Shown here: piece after piece, positions 37,361 to 46,633 of the stretch
Position numbering within the stretch: position 1 is the stretch's first letter
How the letters are laid out: every line of letters begins with the position of its first letter
Assembly: GCA_017302795.1 (NCBI GenBank)
Contig: JAFLCB010000015.1
Location: 1-64,000 of the forward strand
DNA length: 64,000 nt
DNA from: Deltaproteobacteria bacterium
GTDB lineage: Bacteria; Bdellovibrionota; Bdellovibrionia; Bdellovibrionales; JAMPXM01
Direction of reading: 5' to 3'
Translations under genes and position numbers: made by a program
The notes under the pieces: model-generated
Database searches by the model: none
Told to the model about the DNA's origin: nothing
What the model saw: only the letters and a program-made list of their open reading frames with translations

Positions 37361-37365
37361 TAACT

Positions 37366-40300
37366 ATGAAAACCCCATCCGTGACCGATTTCAAAAATCC
37401 GAGTCGAATTAAAACACGTGTTTTTCTGGCGTTAATGGCCATAGCGATGATGTTTTTTTTCGGCGTGGTGTCAGTTGGTCATGCCGATGCAGAGCGCATG
37501 GATCTGGAAACTCATCGTTTCTTGATCGAAAAACTCGAAACAGTGGTCAAAGAAACTCCGCGCGGGGATACGACGCGGGTGCCAGCCCTTCTTCGCTTAG
37601 CCGATTTATTTTCAGAGCGTGCTCGGCTTTTGTCGATGCAGGAAATCGAAGCAGGGTGCTTTGATCCTTCACAAAACACACCAGAAAAAAAGACACAGTG
37701 TCTGGTTTCCAAAGAAGATCGAAGGAAAGCTATTTCTTATTACGAGATGGCTTTGACTGAGAGCTCAGGAGCAAGCCAAAGCCGCATTCTTTTCCATTTG
37801 GCACATTTGTATGAGACGAACGGCGATAATAAAAAGGCAGTCAGTCTTTACCGCCGAATTCTAAGTTTAGGTCCAAAGTACTTCACGAAGGCAGTTCTGG
37901 GGCAGTCACAAGCTGGCCTTGGCGAAATTGCGTTTCGTGAAAAGCGCTTCGCGGATGCTAAAGCTCAGTTCGAACTTTCGCTGCAAAACAGCGCCACTCC
38001 TCGCAAGGGTTGGATACAATACCGTATTGCTTGGTGTGAACTGAATCTCGGCCGCGCAGAGGCCGGTAAACAGCGGCTCCTCCGCGTTTTAAAAACTCCG
38101 TCGCTTTTAGCGCTGGAATCGAGCACCTCTTCGGACGGCGTAACGCCGGACGCTTCCTTCCAAGAAGATATAGCTCGTGATCTCACGATTTTCTACGCTC
38201 GCACAGGTTTCAATCGTCAAGATATCGAAGCCCTTTGGAATTTAAGTCCCGTGGCAGCCCGAAAAGATATCATGGTCGGTCTTGCGGAAGAATCTGAACG
38301 CCTGGGCCAGCGTCGCTCGGCGATGGATGTTTGGTCGGTCGTTGCTGCCCGATCTGTCGATTCTGGTCGCGAGCGAGTTGAAGCTTATATCCGCGTAGCC
38401 AATCTTCGATTTGGCCTTGGTGACAAGACGAAAGCAGTCGCAGACTATCGTACGGCGATTGAGCAGTGGAAAAAAGGCAAGTGTGAACCACTGGCAGAAT
38501 GTGAACTTCTTCAGAAGCGCTTCCGCAAACTCGTTCTTGATTGGAATAAGAACGAAGAAACGAAACTCACGTCGAACCTTCTTGAAATTTATAAAGCTTA
38601 TGTCGGTACCTTCCCGGAAGACGCCGAGATGGCATTCTGGGGTGCGTCTGTTGCAAGAACACTAGGAACGAAACATCGTGGTGATGCATTGGCACTCTAC
38701 CGAACGGCATCAGTGGAAGCCGCAAAGATTATGAAAGCAAAGAAGGAATCGGACTGGGACAAGAACTTGGTTTCGGTTTTTGAGGGAAGTTTGCTGTCGG
38801 AAATCGAACTTGCCGAGCAGTCTAAGGAGCTCGGTTTGCGAGAATCAGCTTACCGACACTATTTGGCTCTGAATGCGGATGGCCCGAAGGCTTTGGAAGT
38901 AAAGTATCAGATTGCTCACGTGACTTACACACGCGGCGATACTGCTAAAGCTGGGGACCTCTTCTTTGAAATTGCGGCGCGAGATGAAAAGTGTCGCATA
39001 AAGGCAGCAGCTAGTTATTGTCGTCAAGCCGCAGATCTTGCTCTCGATTCGGTAGCGCTTCAAAAGAATGATTCCCGGCTTGAGGCAATGGGTGAAGAGC
39101 TTGCGTCTTTGTACCCAGCAGCCCAGGCCGAGTACTTGGGTATTGCTCGTCGCGCTCGCCTCAACTTAGCTGCGAAGGCTGCTAGCTCTGGCTCGTCGTC
39201 CGAAATGAGCGAAAATTTGAAACGCTTAAAAAACTTGAATCTCAAAAGCGCATCAAATGATGAGATCCTTTTGACGCATCGAAATCGCTTCGTACTTGCC
39301 GAGAAAACTAGAAATTTTGATGAAGCAAGTGCGGCCGCGGTCGCAGTGATCAATTTTAAAGGTGCTAGTGCCGATCAGCGCGAAGATGCAATGGCAAAGC
39401 GCCTTTGGGTCGCAGAAATGCAACTTGATTTCCCAACGGCGTATGTCACGGCGAAACAAATGAAGCTAAGTGGTGTTTCAAAGGTTGAGCGTGCGCTCAA
39501 GCTTTCGCTTCTTGCCGAACTTGCGGGACGGGATGCACGCCCACACTTGCATGAGTTCATTTCGCTGAGTGGCGACCGACGGGCTCAACTTGCTGCTCGC
39601 GTGAATCTGGTGAAGCTCTCTGGTTTTTCGGAATCCGAGTTCAATCGACAGTTTTCTTTCATAAAATCGGACTCTCGAATACTTGCGAGCCTCGGTCTTG
39701 AAGTCTATGCACGAAACCCTTCGCGCCGTTTGGCGGACCGGCTGCTTTCGGTACCAGGAGTTGCACGAACTGAAGAGGGATCTGTGTTGGTTCGCTCAAG
39801 AGACTTGAAGTCTTTGATCATCTGGTCGAAGCGTCTGGAAGCGCAAAAGCTTCCATCTCAGGCGGGCGACCGCGGCTTGCAAAAGGCGCTTTCCGCTAGA
39901 ATTGCCGAACTTCAAAAGGCTGATGCTTACGCAAATAAAATGATCAATACCGGTGATGTTTGGTTACAAGCTTTGGCTCTGCAAACGGTTGCCAATGAAA
40001 ATCGTCGTTTGAAAAACGAGATCATGGCTTTGCCTGCCCCGGCAGGGCTGAAACAGTCCGACTTAAAACGTTACCAAGTACTTGTCCAAAAACAAGTGCA
40101 GCCCTTTGAAGTCAAATCCGTTCGTGTCGCCGATAAGGTTCAGAAGTTTTGGAAGTCGAATCCGGCAGAAACTGTCGGCCTCACAATAGAAAAAACTTTG
40201 GGCTCGAAGCGAAGTTTTCTCAGTCGAGAGGCGGCGGTCCTTGCAGCTGCGCTTGAGACTGTTGGCCAGGACCAAGAGGCAAGACGTGTTAGATCAGCAA

Positions 40301-40482
40301 TCGAATCCGACGCGACTTCTGTTCGTCAGTCTGCGATTGAGTCAGCTCGAAATGATGTGAAAGAAGATCCGTTTGATGTCGACAGTATCCTTCGTTTGCG
40401 TGAGCTAGAAGCTAAGCTTGGACGCGAGACGATGGTCGCTTATTTGGATTCTCGAATGATTCGAATGGGAGTTAAGCCATGA
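37366..40482 (+). CDS. Large periplasmic TPR protein of the gliding cluster
   Basis: A 1038-residue protein starting at ATG 37366 (a TTG nine bases earlier is possible). A membrane or signal segment (FLALMAIAMMFFFGVVSVG) is followed by many TPR-like helical pairs across the whole length, for example the repeats with ISYYEMALTES and AVSLYRRILSLGPKYF. Large TPR proteins (GltD/AgmU, GltE/AglT) are periplasmic or outer-membrane parts of the Myxococcus gliding complex; this one takes that place by position and architecture, but I cannot tell which. It is coupled to the next gene by a four-base overlap. Confidence 0.85.
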   Translation: MKTPSVTDFKNPSRIKTRVFLALMAIAMMFFFGVVSVGHADAERMDLETHRFLIEKLETVVKETPRGDTTRVPALLRLADLFSERARLLSMQEIEAGCFDPSQNTPEKKTQCLVSKEDRRKAISYYEMALTESSGASQSRILFHLAHLYETNGDNKKAVSLYRRILSLGPKYFTKAVLGQSQAGLGEIAFREKRFADAKAQFELSLQNSATPRKGWIQYRIAWCELNLGRAEAGKQRLLRVLKTPSLLALESSTSSDGVTPDASFQEDIARDLTIFYARTGFNRQDIEALWNLSPVAARKDIMVGLAEESERLGQRRSAMDVWSVVAARSVDSGRERVEAYIRVANLRFGLGDKTKAVADYRTAIEQWKKGKCEPLAECELLQKRFRKLVLDWNKNEETKLTSNLLEIYKAYVGTFPEDAEMAFWGASVARTLGTKHRGDALALYRTASVEAAKIMKAKKESDWDKNLVSVFEGSLLSEIELAEQSKELGLRESAYRHYLALNADGPKALEVKYQIAHVTYTRGDTAKAGDLFFEIAARDEKCRIKAAASYCRQAADLALDSVALQKNDSRLEAMGEELASLYPAAQAEYLGIARRARLNLAAKAASSGSSSEMSENLKRLKNLNLKSASNDEILLTHRNRFVLAEKTRNFDEASAAAVAVINFKGASADQREDAMAKRLWVAEMQLDFPTAYVTAKQMKLSGVSKVERALKLSLLAELAGRDARPHLHEFISLSGDRRAQLAARVNLVKLSGFSESEFNRQFSFIKSDSRILASLGLEVYARNPSRRLADRLLSVPGVARTEEGSVLVRSRDLKSLIIWSKRLEAQKLPSQAGDRGLQKALSARIAELQKADAYANKMINTGDVWLQALALQTVANENRRLKNEIMALPAPAGLKQSDLKRYQVLVQKQVQPFEVKSVRVADKVQKFWKSNPAETVGLTIEKTLGSKRSFLSREAAVLAAALETVGQDQEARRVRSAIESDATSVRQSAIESARNDVKEDPFDVDSILRLRELEAKLGRETMVAYLDSRMIRMGVKP

Positions 40483-40787
40483 GTCGCGTTTTTACCATAG
40501 CGCTTTTATACTTCGTTGCCTTGATCGCTATGCTGATCCCACAGCTTTCCAACGCCAGTTCAGCCAATGGTGGCGAAAAAGTCGCCTTATCCAAGCAAAG
40601 CATGTCGGGCGAAACGGCAAAGCGGCTTTCGACTAGCATGACTTTCTCGGGCTCGCGAGTAGGTGGCCAGTATCAGGTGCCCGGCGAAGCCACAGCTCGC
40701 ATTGAAAATGAAAAACCAATCGAAGAACTACTTGGTCTTCGCACGCAGTTTCGCGATCGAATGAAGCAGGATGAAGAGAGAAAATGA
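40479..40787 (+). CDS. Small secreted protein of the gliding cluster
   Basis: A 102-residue protein with a signal peptide (FTIALLYFVALIAMLIPQL, cleavage near NASSA) and a short polar mature part that ends in a charged helix (RTQFRDRMKQDEERK). The start overlaps the TPR gene stop by four bases, and the stop is one base from the next start, so it is translated as part of the operon. I do not recognise a family. Confidence 0.8.
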   Translation: MSRVFTIALLYFVALIAMLIPQLSNASSANGGEKVALSKQSMSGETAKRLSTSMTFSGSRVGGQYQVPGEATARIENEKPIEELLGLRTQFRDRMKQDEERK

Positions 40788-40788
40788 T

Positions 40789-42141
40789 ATGACACATGCA
40801 CGTGTTTCGAAATCTGAAGGTCCTAAAGAGCAGCTGGCTCTTCTCAATTCAGAGGGGCAGCTTGTCCGTACGTTTTCCCTGTGGAACGATTCCGGCGAAT
40901 CGCTTTCGACACGGTCGAAAGTCTTTATCGTATATCGGCACGATAAACGGCGAGTCGAACCGGTTCTCGATACGGAAGCGTTGCAGGCAAGTGGCGCTGT
41001 TTTTGATTTGCTATCAGAAACGACGCTCAGCCAGTTGAAAACAAAGCCGTACCAGGTTGGGACTCTCGGTCTGCTGACTGTGATCGATATCGCCTCTTTA
41101 AAGGTTTCTCCTAGCTATGAACTAAAAAAGGAAGAGGACGAAAGAGACCTTATTCTCGCGGGCAAATGGATCGGCGGAATTCAAACAGCACTCATCTTGT
41201 TAACTCTGTTGCTTGGCCATTTTCTAGCCCAGGAAGCAAAAAAAGACGAAGTGGTTACGACCATACGGCCGATGGAAATTGAAAAACTCGCTGTCGTGGA
41301 ACCACCGCCGGTGGTGAAGCCCATGACTCGTCCACCGGTTGAAAAAGTCGTTCGACCTATGGTCAACGCCGTCGTAAAAAAACAAATCAAGCGCCCCGAG
41401 CCCAGAATCATTACTCGCAAGGCACCTAAGATGCCGACCACGGTTCGCCAGGCAACGGCTCGAATTCCCAAAACCGCGCCAAAACTTGAAAGCCTCGGTG
41501 CTCTTGGTGCGTTGGGCGGAGTTTCTAAAAAGCTTCAATCTGGCGGCGGATTAAATTTGAATGGATCTTCGCTCGCTCGCGGTGGTGATCGTGGAACAGG
41601 CGGCGGCGGTGTCGGTTCGAGTGGCAAAGGCGGTGTCGCCGGTGCTCTATTCGGAAAAGGATTGATTGCCGCTTCCAATGGTTCAGGTGCACGCGCTGGT
41701 TCGGCCGGCGGTTACGGAACTAAAGGCCGTGGCGGCGGTCGCGAAGGTTATGGCAACCGAAATATGTTGGGTTCTTCGGGCGGGTATGTTCTTCCGCTCG
41801 ACAGCGAGTCGTTCATTGAAGGTGGTTTGACTCGCGATCAGGTTGAAGAAGTGATTAGCCGAAACATGGGTCAGATTCGGTACTGCTATGAAAAAGGACT
41901 GCAAGTTGAGCCTTCTTTGCGCGGTCGGGTCGCAGTCAGTTTCGTGATCGGTTCCGCAGGCCAAGTGACGACAGCGCGGGTTCAGCATACGTCCGTTGAT
42001 TCTAAACAACTCGAAGGCTGTATCGTCGGTCGTCTGAAAGACTTCCGCTTTCCGCGGCCGGTAGCGGGAGTAAATGTATCAGTACAGTATCCATTTAGCT
42101 TCCGCCGAGTATCTTCAACTGACGTTGTTGGCGTGAACTAG
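40789..42141 (+). CDS. AgmX/PglI-type TonB-like protein (GltG/GltJ-like)
   Basis: The 450-residue protein has a cytoplasmic N-terminal domain (about 1-115), one membrane helix (WIGGIQTALILLTLLLGHFL, about 124-143), a proline- and lysine-rich periplasmic stretch, a long glycine-rich linker (about 245-330) and a C-terminal domain with VEEVISRNMGQIRYCYEKGL and GRVAVSFVIGSAGQV. That domain is the AgmX/PglI C-terminal (TonB-like) module, found in GltG and GltJ of the Myxococcus gliding complex, where it links the inner-membrane motor to the outer membrane. Start at ATG 40789; an earlier ATG at 40771 overlaps the previous gene. It is the last gene before a strong terminator. Confidence 0.9.
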   Translation: MTHARVSKSEGPKEQLALLNSEGQLVRTFSLWNDSGESLSTRSKVFIVYRHDKRRVEPVLDTEALQASGAVFDLLSETTLSQLKTKPYQVGTLGLLTVIDIASLKVSPSYELKKEEDERDLILAGKWIGGIQTALILLTLLLGHFLAQEAKKDEVVTTIRPMEIEKLAVVEPPPVVKPMTRPPVEKVVRPMVNAVVKKQIKRPEPRIITRKAPKMPTTVRQATARIPKTAPKLESLGALGALGGVSKKLQSGGGLNLNGSSLARGGDRGTGGGGVGSSGKGGVAGALFGKGLIAASNGSGARAGSAGGYGTKGRGGGREGYGNRNMLGSSGGYVLPLDSESFIEGGLTRDQVEEVISRNMGQIRYCYEKGLQVEPSLRGRVAVSFVIGSAGQVTTARVQHTSVDSKQLEGCIVGRLKDFRFPRPVAGVNVSVQYPFSFRRVSSTDVVGVN

Positions 42142-42175
42142 AGCAATAATCAAATTCTTTAGTTCGAATGTGAAA

Positions 42176-42207
42176 GACTCGGCCCCCACGGGGACCGAGT
42201 TTTTTTC
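42176..42207 (+). terminator. Intrinsic terminator of the first gliding operon
   Basis: ACTCGG-CCCC at 42177-42186 pairs with GGGA-CCGAGT ending at 42200 around a short loop, followed by seven T residues. It is 35 bases past the TonB-like gene and separates the two halves of the cluster. Confidence 0.92.
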
Positions 42208-42462
42208 GTCCAAACTTTGGTCACATCTCAGTCTAAGTAGATCGTAGTCTTACCGATACCGAAAACCGGCACAGGCTTGAACGTTCTTTCACCGCTTAAT
42301 CTCTCATTTGCTAGTGATTTTGAGATGGTGGCCATTTCGGGCCGGCACGCGGCACGCACTAAGAGGCACTGTCGAGAAAGCACTCGTGGCATTCTCAAAG
42401 AGTTTTAACTGATAGGGGCGTCGAGATTTTAAAGGCCCCGGAAACATGGATGGGTTGCTAAA
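42208..42462. other. Intergenic region between the two gliding operons
   Basis: About 255 bases without a coding frame. It starts directly after the terminator, contains a sigma-28-like match at 42234-42259 and a GCCGGCACGCGGCACGC stretch near 42340, and ends at the lipoprotein start. No good Shine-Dalgarno sequence precedes the ATG at 42463. Confidence 0.5.
42234..42259 (+). promoter_or_regulatory. Candidate sigma-28 (FliA)-like promoter
   Basis: TAAG at 42235 followed by CCGATA at 42253-42258 resembles the FliA pattern TAAA-N15-GCCGATAA, with a spacer one base short of the usual length. It lies 204 bases before the second gliding operon. The match is partial, so the call is tentative. Confidence 0.35.
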
Positions 42463-43545
42463 ATGAAGTCAATAAGCCGATCGCTCGATCAAACAGGCAA
42501 GCAAAAAGGCGTTGTTGTCTCGCTCGCGATTTTGAGCCTGCTTGCCGGTCTCGTTGGTTGTGGCGGCGCCGGTTCCGATCCCACGTCCCAATTTGCAGAT
42601 CTCAATACAGCCGTTCCTCCCCACACTGAAAAAGCTCGCACCCAAGCCGTCATCGATCGATCTTACGTGATCGAACCAGAGCGCGATGTGACTTTCATTG
42701 AAGGCGAAACGGCGTCGTTCAAGGTTCGAGTGCGAATGTTTTTTCCTGTCGATTCGTATGAGCTTCGATTGGTTGGCTTACCTGAAGATGTCGGCGGCGT
42801 TTCTCTCGCAAAGATCCCCGAAGAGCCAGGCAGCTACATCGTCACATGGGCTGCGCCAAAAGCATTCATTCCCTCCGATCGCGCCGAGCGAAGTGTTCGT
42901 TACCGATTGGAGCTAATGGACATTCGAGCCCAGGATCCGTCTGTCGAATCGCTTTTCCGTTCTATTAATAAAGTGCAGGAATTTTCTTGGTCCGTGCGAC
43001 GTACTGGTAAAACTCCAATGATCGTCAAGATGAGTGAATTGCCGACTGAAATCGCACAAGGCCAAGTTGTGCCCTTCACGGTCGACGTCATGGATCCAGC
43101 ATCTTACGACGGCTATGCGCCTCGGCTAGACGTCTATTTCCAAGGTACAAACAAAACTGAAAGTGGATTTGAGGCAAACGGCGCGACCTATGTTCGTCAC
43201 GAATCGACGGCAAAAAATGTTGGTGGCGGTATCTGGCGCTTTTCGTTTGTGTTCGATGCAAAAAACAACGACGTCGGCGCCCAGCTTGATCGCGATGGCA
43301 AACGAGTTGAAGGTGCCACGCACTTGCGTACCCGAATGTTGTTGAAAGCTTACAGCGCCAGCGGCGGTGTATCTGGCGAAAAGCTAGTGCTTACAAAAAT
43401 CATGTACGAAAAACCGCAGACGTCGGTTGTGAAGCCAGCTGAAGGGTGCGTCGCATCGCCTGTGAAACCGGCGGCGGTGAAGCCCACTGCTAATACGCCA
43501 AAGCGCAAAGCTGATGCAGTCACTCCGACACCGAAAAAATCGTGA
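42463..43545 (+). CDS. Lipoprotein of the gliding cluster
   Basis: A 360-residue protein with a lipoprotein signal peptide (lipobox LVGC, cysteine near 33). The mature part appears as two beta-sandwich-like domains (about 70-170 and 185-320) and a proline-, alanine- and lysine-rich tail. I do not recognise the family by sequence. It opens the second operon: its stop is followed within ten bases by the barrel-like gene. A periplasmic or outer-membrane accessory of the motility machine is the likely role, by position only. Confidence 0.8.
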   Translation: MKSISRSLDQTGKQKGVVVSLAILSLLAGLVGCGGAGSDPTSQFADLNTAVPPHTEKARTQAVIDRSYVIEPERDVTFIEGETASFKVRVRMFFPVDSYELRLVGLPEDVGGVSLAKIPEEPGSYIVTWAAPKAFIPSDRAERSVRYRLELMDIRAQDPSVESLFRSINKVQEFSWSVRRTGKTPMIVKMSELPTEIAQGQVVPFTVDVMDPASYDGYAPRLDVYFQGTNKTESGFEANGATYVRHESTAKNVGGGIWRFSFVFDAKNNDVGAQLDRDGKRVEGATHLRTRMLLKAYSASGGVSGEKLVLTKIMYEKPQTSVVKPAEGCVASPVKPAAVKPTANTPKRKADAVTPTPKKS

Positions 43546-43553
43546 GGCTTAAT

Positions 43554-44285
43554 ATGGGAAATATGATGTTTAATTCAATCAAGATTTTTTCGCTAGTAAC
43601 TGCAACGCTTGTGTTTGTCGTTACAACTGTACCAGCGAGTGCTGCTTCCGATTTTGATTCTCTTGGCGCAAACGAAGGAATTGTAAAACGCGCGCGAGCG
43701 CTGAACACGAAACAACAAATCCAAATTGTTCAAAAACGCGCGGTTGATCGTGATCTGCGGTTGGAGCTGGGAATTGCGTATGGCGGCGTCGCGGGAGGAA
43801 ATTCTTATTTGAATTCTCAACCGCTGATGGGCGCTTTAGACTTTCACATTACACCGCGGATTTCGGTAGGGTTTCGTTATGCGCAGTACGCGAATCAACT
43901 TTCTAAAGAGGGCCAGTCGCAGTTTGAAATCGCTCGCGATGCACAACAGGCTGGACAATTGGATTACACGATCCCAGAAATTGATCTTCCAAAATCATCG
44001 ATGATGGGGATGGTTTCCTACTACCCAATGTACGGAAAGCTTAATTTCTTTGATCTCTCCGTTGTTCAATTTGATCTTTATCTGACTGGCGGTTACGGCC
44101 AGATGGACCTGAAATCAGGTTCAACTTCAACTTGGACAGCTGGCGGCGGCGTCGGATTCTGGTGGAATCAGTATTTGAGTTCGCGATTCGAAATCCGCCA
44201 CCAAGCTTATCAGGACAAGGTCTATACTGGAACGCGTGACGTTGGCATGATGATCGGTACGTTTGGAATTGGACTCCTCCTATGA
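43554..44285 (+). CDS. Outer-membrane beta-barrel-like protein (GltA/GltB-like)
   Basis: The 243-residue protein has a signal peptide (FSLVTATLVFVVTTVPASA) and a mature region of alternating hydrophobic beta strands with many glycines and aromatics (LRLELGIAYGGVAGG, ITPRISVGFRYAQYA, QFDLYLTGGYGQMDLK, SRFEIRHQAYQD) and ends in IGTFGIGLLL, like an outer-membrane barrel. Myxococcus GltA and GltB are barrel proteins in the same complex. The start at 43554 follows TGAGG; a GTG at 43542 overlapping the upstream stop is possible. It overlaps the next gene by four bases (ATGA). Confidence 0.82.
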   Translation: MGNMMFNSIKIFSLVTATLVFVVTTVPASAASDFDSLGANEGIVKRARALNTKQQIQIVQKRAVDRDLRLELGIAYGGVAGGNSYLNSQPLMGALDFHITPRISVGFRYAQYANQLSKEGQSQFEIARDAQQAGQLDYTIPEIDLPKSSMMGMVSYYPMYGKLNFFDLSVVQFDLYLTGGYGQMDLKSGSTSTWTAGGGVGFWWNQYLSSRFEIRHQAYQDKVYTGTRDVGMMIGTFGIGLLL

Positions 44286-45214
44286 TCTTCACGGCGCGCT
44301 TTACACTGAACTACATTATTGCTTTCGTGCTGGTCATTTTGACAGCGCAATTGGTGCGCGCTGAAGGACTAAATGGCAACGAACGGCCTAACGTCAACGA
44401 CCGAAAGGTTATGCGTGACGCTCGCATGGCGTTCGAGAAAAAAGACTTCCGTCGCTCGATTTCACTTTATTCGAAAATCCCTGCGACCTCTGATTACTGG
44501 GCAGAATCATTGGAAGAGCGCGCATGGGCATTGGTTCACGTGAAGGAACATGATCAGGCGCTGGCGCTTGTTAAAACATTAACAGCACCACCAGTGAAAT
44601 CTGAAATCGGTGCAGAACCCTACTTGCTATCGGCTCTTGTCCAACTTCGCCTCTGTGATTATGACGAGCTTTTTAAAGTGATGAAGCGGTTTAAAACAGA
44701 TGTTAAACCTCGCTACGAAGCACTAAAGGAACTTGCAAAAACAGGGCAGTCTTCGGCTTCTGAGAAGTTTTTAACTCGCTCGATTGAGCTCGGACAAATT
44801 TCTAGAAACACAGCTGGACCTGAACTTAGTTCGCTACCGCGTTTGGTTTATCGCGATGCAAAGATGCAGGCGGCGTTCAAGGATATGTTAAAGCCAGGCG
44901 CGTCGGATCGCTACGCGCGAATTGTTGGACTGAGGCTTAAGGCACTTGCGGCCCGAGATGTAAAAGATCTGGATATAGTCTTGCGAAAATTTCATTTGAT
45001 CGAAGTTGAAGCTGTTAGCCGAATGTATTCGGATGTGCACTTAGCGGACGGAAAAAATCCGGCGACTGAAATCAAGCGCGATGCAAATACGCTCGTGTTT
45101 CCAGATGATGACGAAGATGTCTGGCTAGATGAGCTTGATGATTACCATGTGAATGCGAAAGGTTGTCCGGCAGCAAAAACTGCTGCGGTAGCTGGCAAGG
45201 GGCCAAAGTCATGA
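44282..45214 (+). CDS. Secreted TPR-like protein (GltC-like position)
   Basis: The 310-residue protein begins with a signal peptide (YIIAFVLVILTAQLVRAEG) and consists of helical repeats typical of TPR proteins (ARMAFEKKDFRRSISLYSKI, LEERAWALVHVKEHDQALAL). The C terminus is acidic (FPDDDEDVWLDELDDYH). Myxococcus GltC is a periplasmic TPR-rich protein encoded beside GltA and GltB, and this gene holds the same place. It is overlapped by its neighbours at both ends, so the operon is translationally coupled. Confidence 0.82.
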   Translation: MIFTARFTLNYIIAFVLVILTAQLVRAEGLNGNERPNVNDRKVMRDARMAFEKKDFRRSISLYSKIPATSDYWAESLEERAWALVHVKEHDQALALVKTLTAPPVKSEIGAEPYLLSALVQLRLCDYDELFKVMKRFKTDVKPRYEALKELAKTGQSSASEKFLTRSIELGQISRNTAGPELSSLPRLVYRDAKMQAAFKDMLKPGASDRYARIVGLRLKALAARDVKDLDIVLRKFHLIEVEAVSRMYSDVHLADGKNPATEIKRDANTLVFPDDDEDVWLDELDDYHVNAKGCPAAKTAAVAGKGPKS

Positions 45215-46479
45215 TGACGAATGCGATGAAAATTAAAGTGGGCTCGCTGAAAAGCGTTTGCCGAAACTCCTACCAAGCAGCGCGAATTAGAATTTTAGGT
45301 GCGGCGATTTTGGCGGCAGCTGGGATTGCCTGCTCGCCAGAAAATCCTCGGCTGATGGCGCCGCCAGTTAAGTATGGTGTGGCAGCGACTGAATCTAAAC
45401 CCCAGATTTTAAGTGTCACTCCAAAAGTCGACATCATGCTGGTCATCGACAATTCGGACTCGATGCTTGATGAGCAAAATGATCTCAGCCGCAACATCGA
45501 CCGCTTCACGACGGGTCTGGCTGCAAACAGCGGGATCGATTTTCATATAGCGGCTGTCTCTGTGTGGGACACGATCACTTTCAAAGAAATGCAAAAGGAT
45601 CATGGACCAGGGGAGTTTCGTCGATTGAAGCGGCCCGACGGTAAGCCAATGCCCGAAGAGTTCGGACGTTACGTATCCAGCCGCGCAAACTACGATGAGT
45701 ACCTTGCTGGGCAAGGATTCAAACTTGGTAAAGAGCCAGGTTGGTTGCAGGTCCTTCGCGCGTCGATGAAAATCGGAACGGAAGCTTATAACGAAAAATG
45801 GCGCGAACAAAAAACGGGTGGTCCCAACATCGAGGAAGTTTTTTCTCCGGTACGGATGGCTTTAAGCGCGCCGATGGCGGATGGAGCAAACAAAGGTTTC
45901 CGTCGTCGGGATGCTCATTTGGTTTTAATCTTCATCACTGATTCAGATGCTTCGGTCAGAAATTCTGACGGAACGTCGTTTGATCTTTCCTCTGGCGAGT
46001 TGCAGGAGTTCTTGCGAGCGGAGCTTGGCAAAGAATATCGCGATCAAGTGACCGCACTCGGTGTCTTGGCTCGAAGCTCGGATGCAGAAAAAGAACGTGA
46101 TCCAGCGATTCGATATGCCAGCCGTGGACCGACAGAGCCTGTCAATATTCAAGGCTTCATTCGCGATCTCGGCGGTCGATACATGGGTCTTCGAGATAAA
46201 AACTATGGTGATGCGATGGCTGACCTTGGCCGCTATGTTCGAAGCCGAGCATTGGCGCGCCCACGAGTCGATTTAGAAGCGATCCCTGAGTGGGGAACAA
46301 TCGAAGTGAAATTGAATGATCAGGTTCAGCCACTCGGTGAAGGATGGCTGTACGATGATCAGCGAAATAGCGTGATCATCGCTCAAGATCTTTCGGCAGT
46401 GAATGGTCCGATCGACATCAAGGTCAAGTTCACTCCTGTGACTGCGCAGAGCCTGCGTGCAGGACGGGTTAACAGGTAG
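45211..46479 (+). CDS. VWA-domain lipoprotein of the gliding cluster
   Basis: A 422-residue protein from ATG 45211 (overlapping the upstream stop). After a hydrophobic signal with lipobox GIAC (cysteine near 42), a VWA domain starts with a MIDAS motif VDIMLVIDNSDSML (about 74-87) and includes LVLIFITDSDASVRNSDG and an ending beta domain. A VWA protein is a metal-dependent adhesion or protein-binding fold. It is the last gene of the second gliding operon, and I know of no VWA lipoprotein in the Myxococcus core set, so it may be a lineage-specific part that touches surfaces or prey. That is inference. Confidence 0.85.
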   Translation: MMTNAMKIKVGSLKSVCRNSYQAARIRILGAAILAAAGIACSPENPRLMAPPVKYGVAATESKPQILSVTPKVDIMLVIDNSDSMLDEQNDLSRNIDRFTTGLAANSGIDFHIAAVSVWDTITFKEMQKDHGPGEFRRLKRPDGKPMPEEFGRYVSSRANYDEYLAGQGFKLGKEPGWLQVLRASMKIGTEAYNEKWREQKTGGPNIEEVFSPVRMALSAPMADGANKGFRRRDAHLVLIFITDSDASVRNSDGTSFDLSSGELQEFLRAELGKEYRDQVTALGVLARSSDAEKERDPAIRYASRGPTEPVNIQGFIRDLGGRYMGLRDKNYGDAMADLGRYVRSRALARPRVDLEAIPEWGTIEVKLNDQVQPLGEGWLYDDQRNSVIIAQDLSAVNGPIDIKVKFTPVTAQSLRAGRVNR

Positions 46480-46527
46480 CGCGAAGCCCGTTCCGAAAGA
46501 ACTATGGTCTCACATTAACGAGCATCC

Positions 46528-46557
46528 AAAGCAGGCATCAATTGGTCTGCTTTTTTT
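46528..46557 (+). terminator. Intrinsic terminator of the second gliding operon
   Basis: AAAGCAG at 46528-46534 pairs with CTGCTTT at 46547-46553 around a 12-base loop, running into a T tract. It lies about 50 bases past the VWA lipoprotein stop. The following 220 bases up to smc hold no gene, apart from a three-codon frame with a perfect ribosome site. Confidence 0.82.
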
Positions 46558-46633
46558 CATGGCAGCTGTCGGCATTGGTACGCGTTCTGTGGCCGAATGC
46601 CGGCCAGTTTTATGCGGCGCGTTTCAAAAATGT

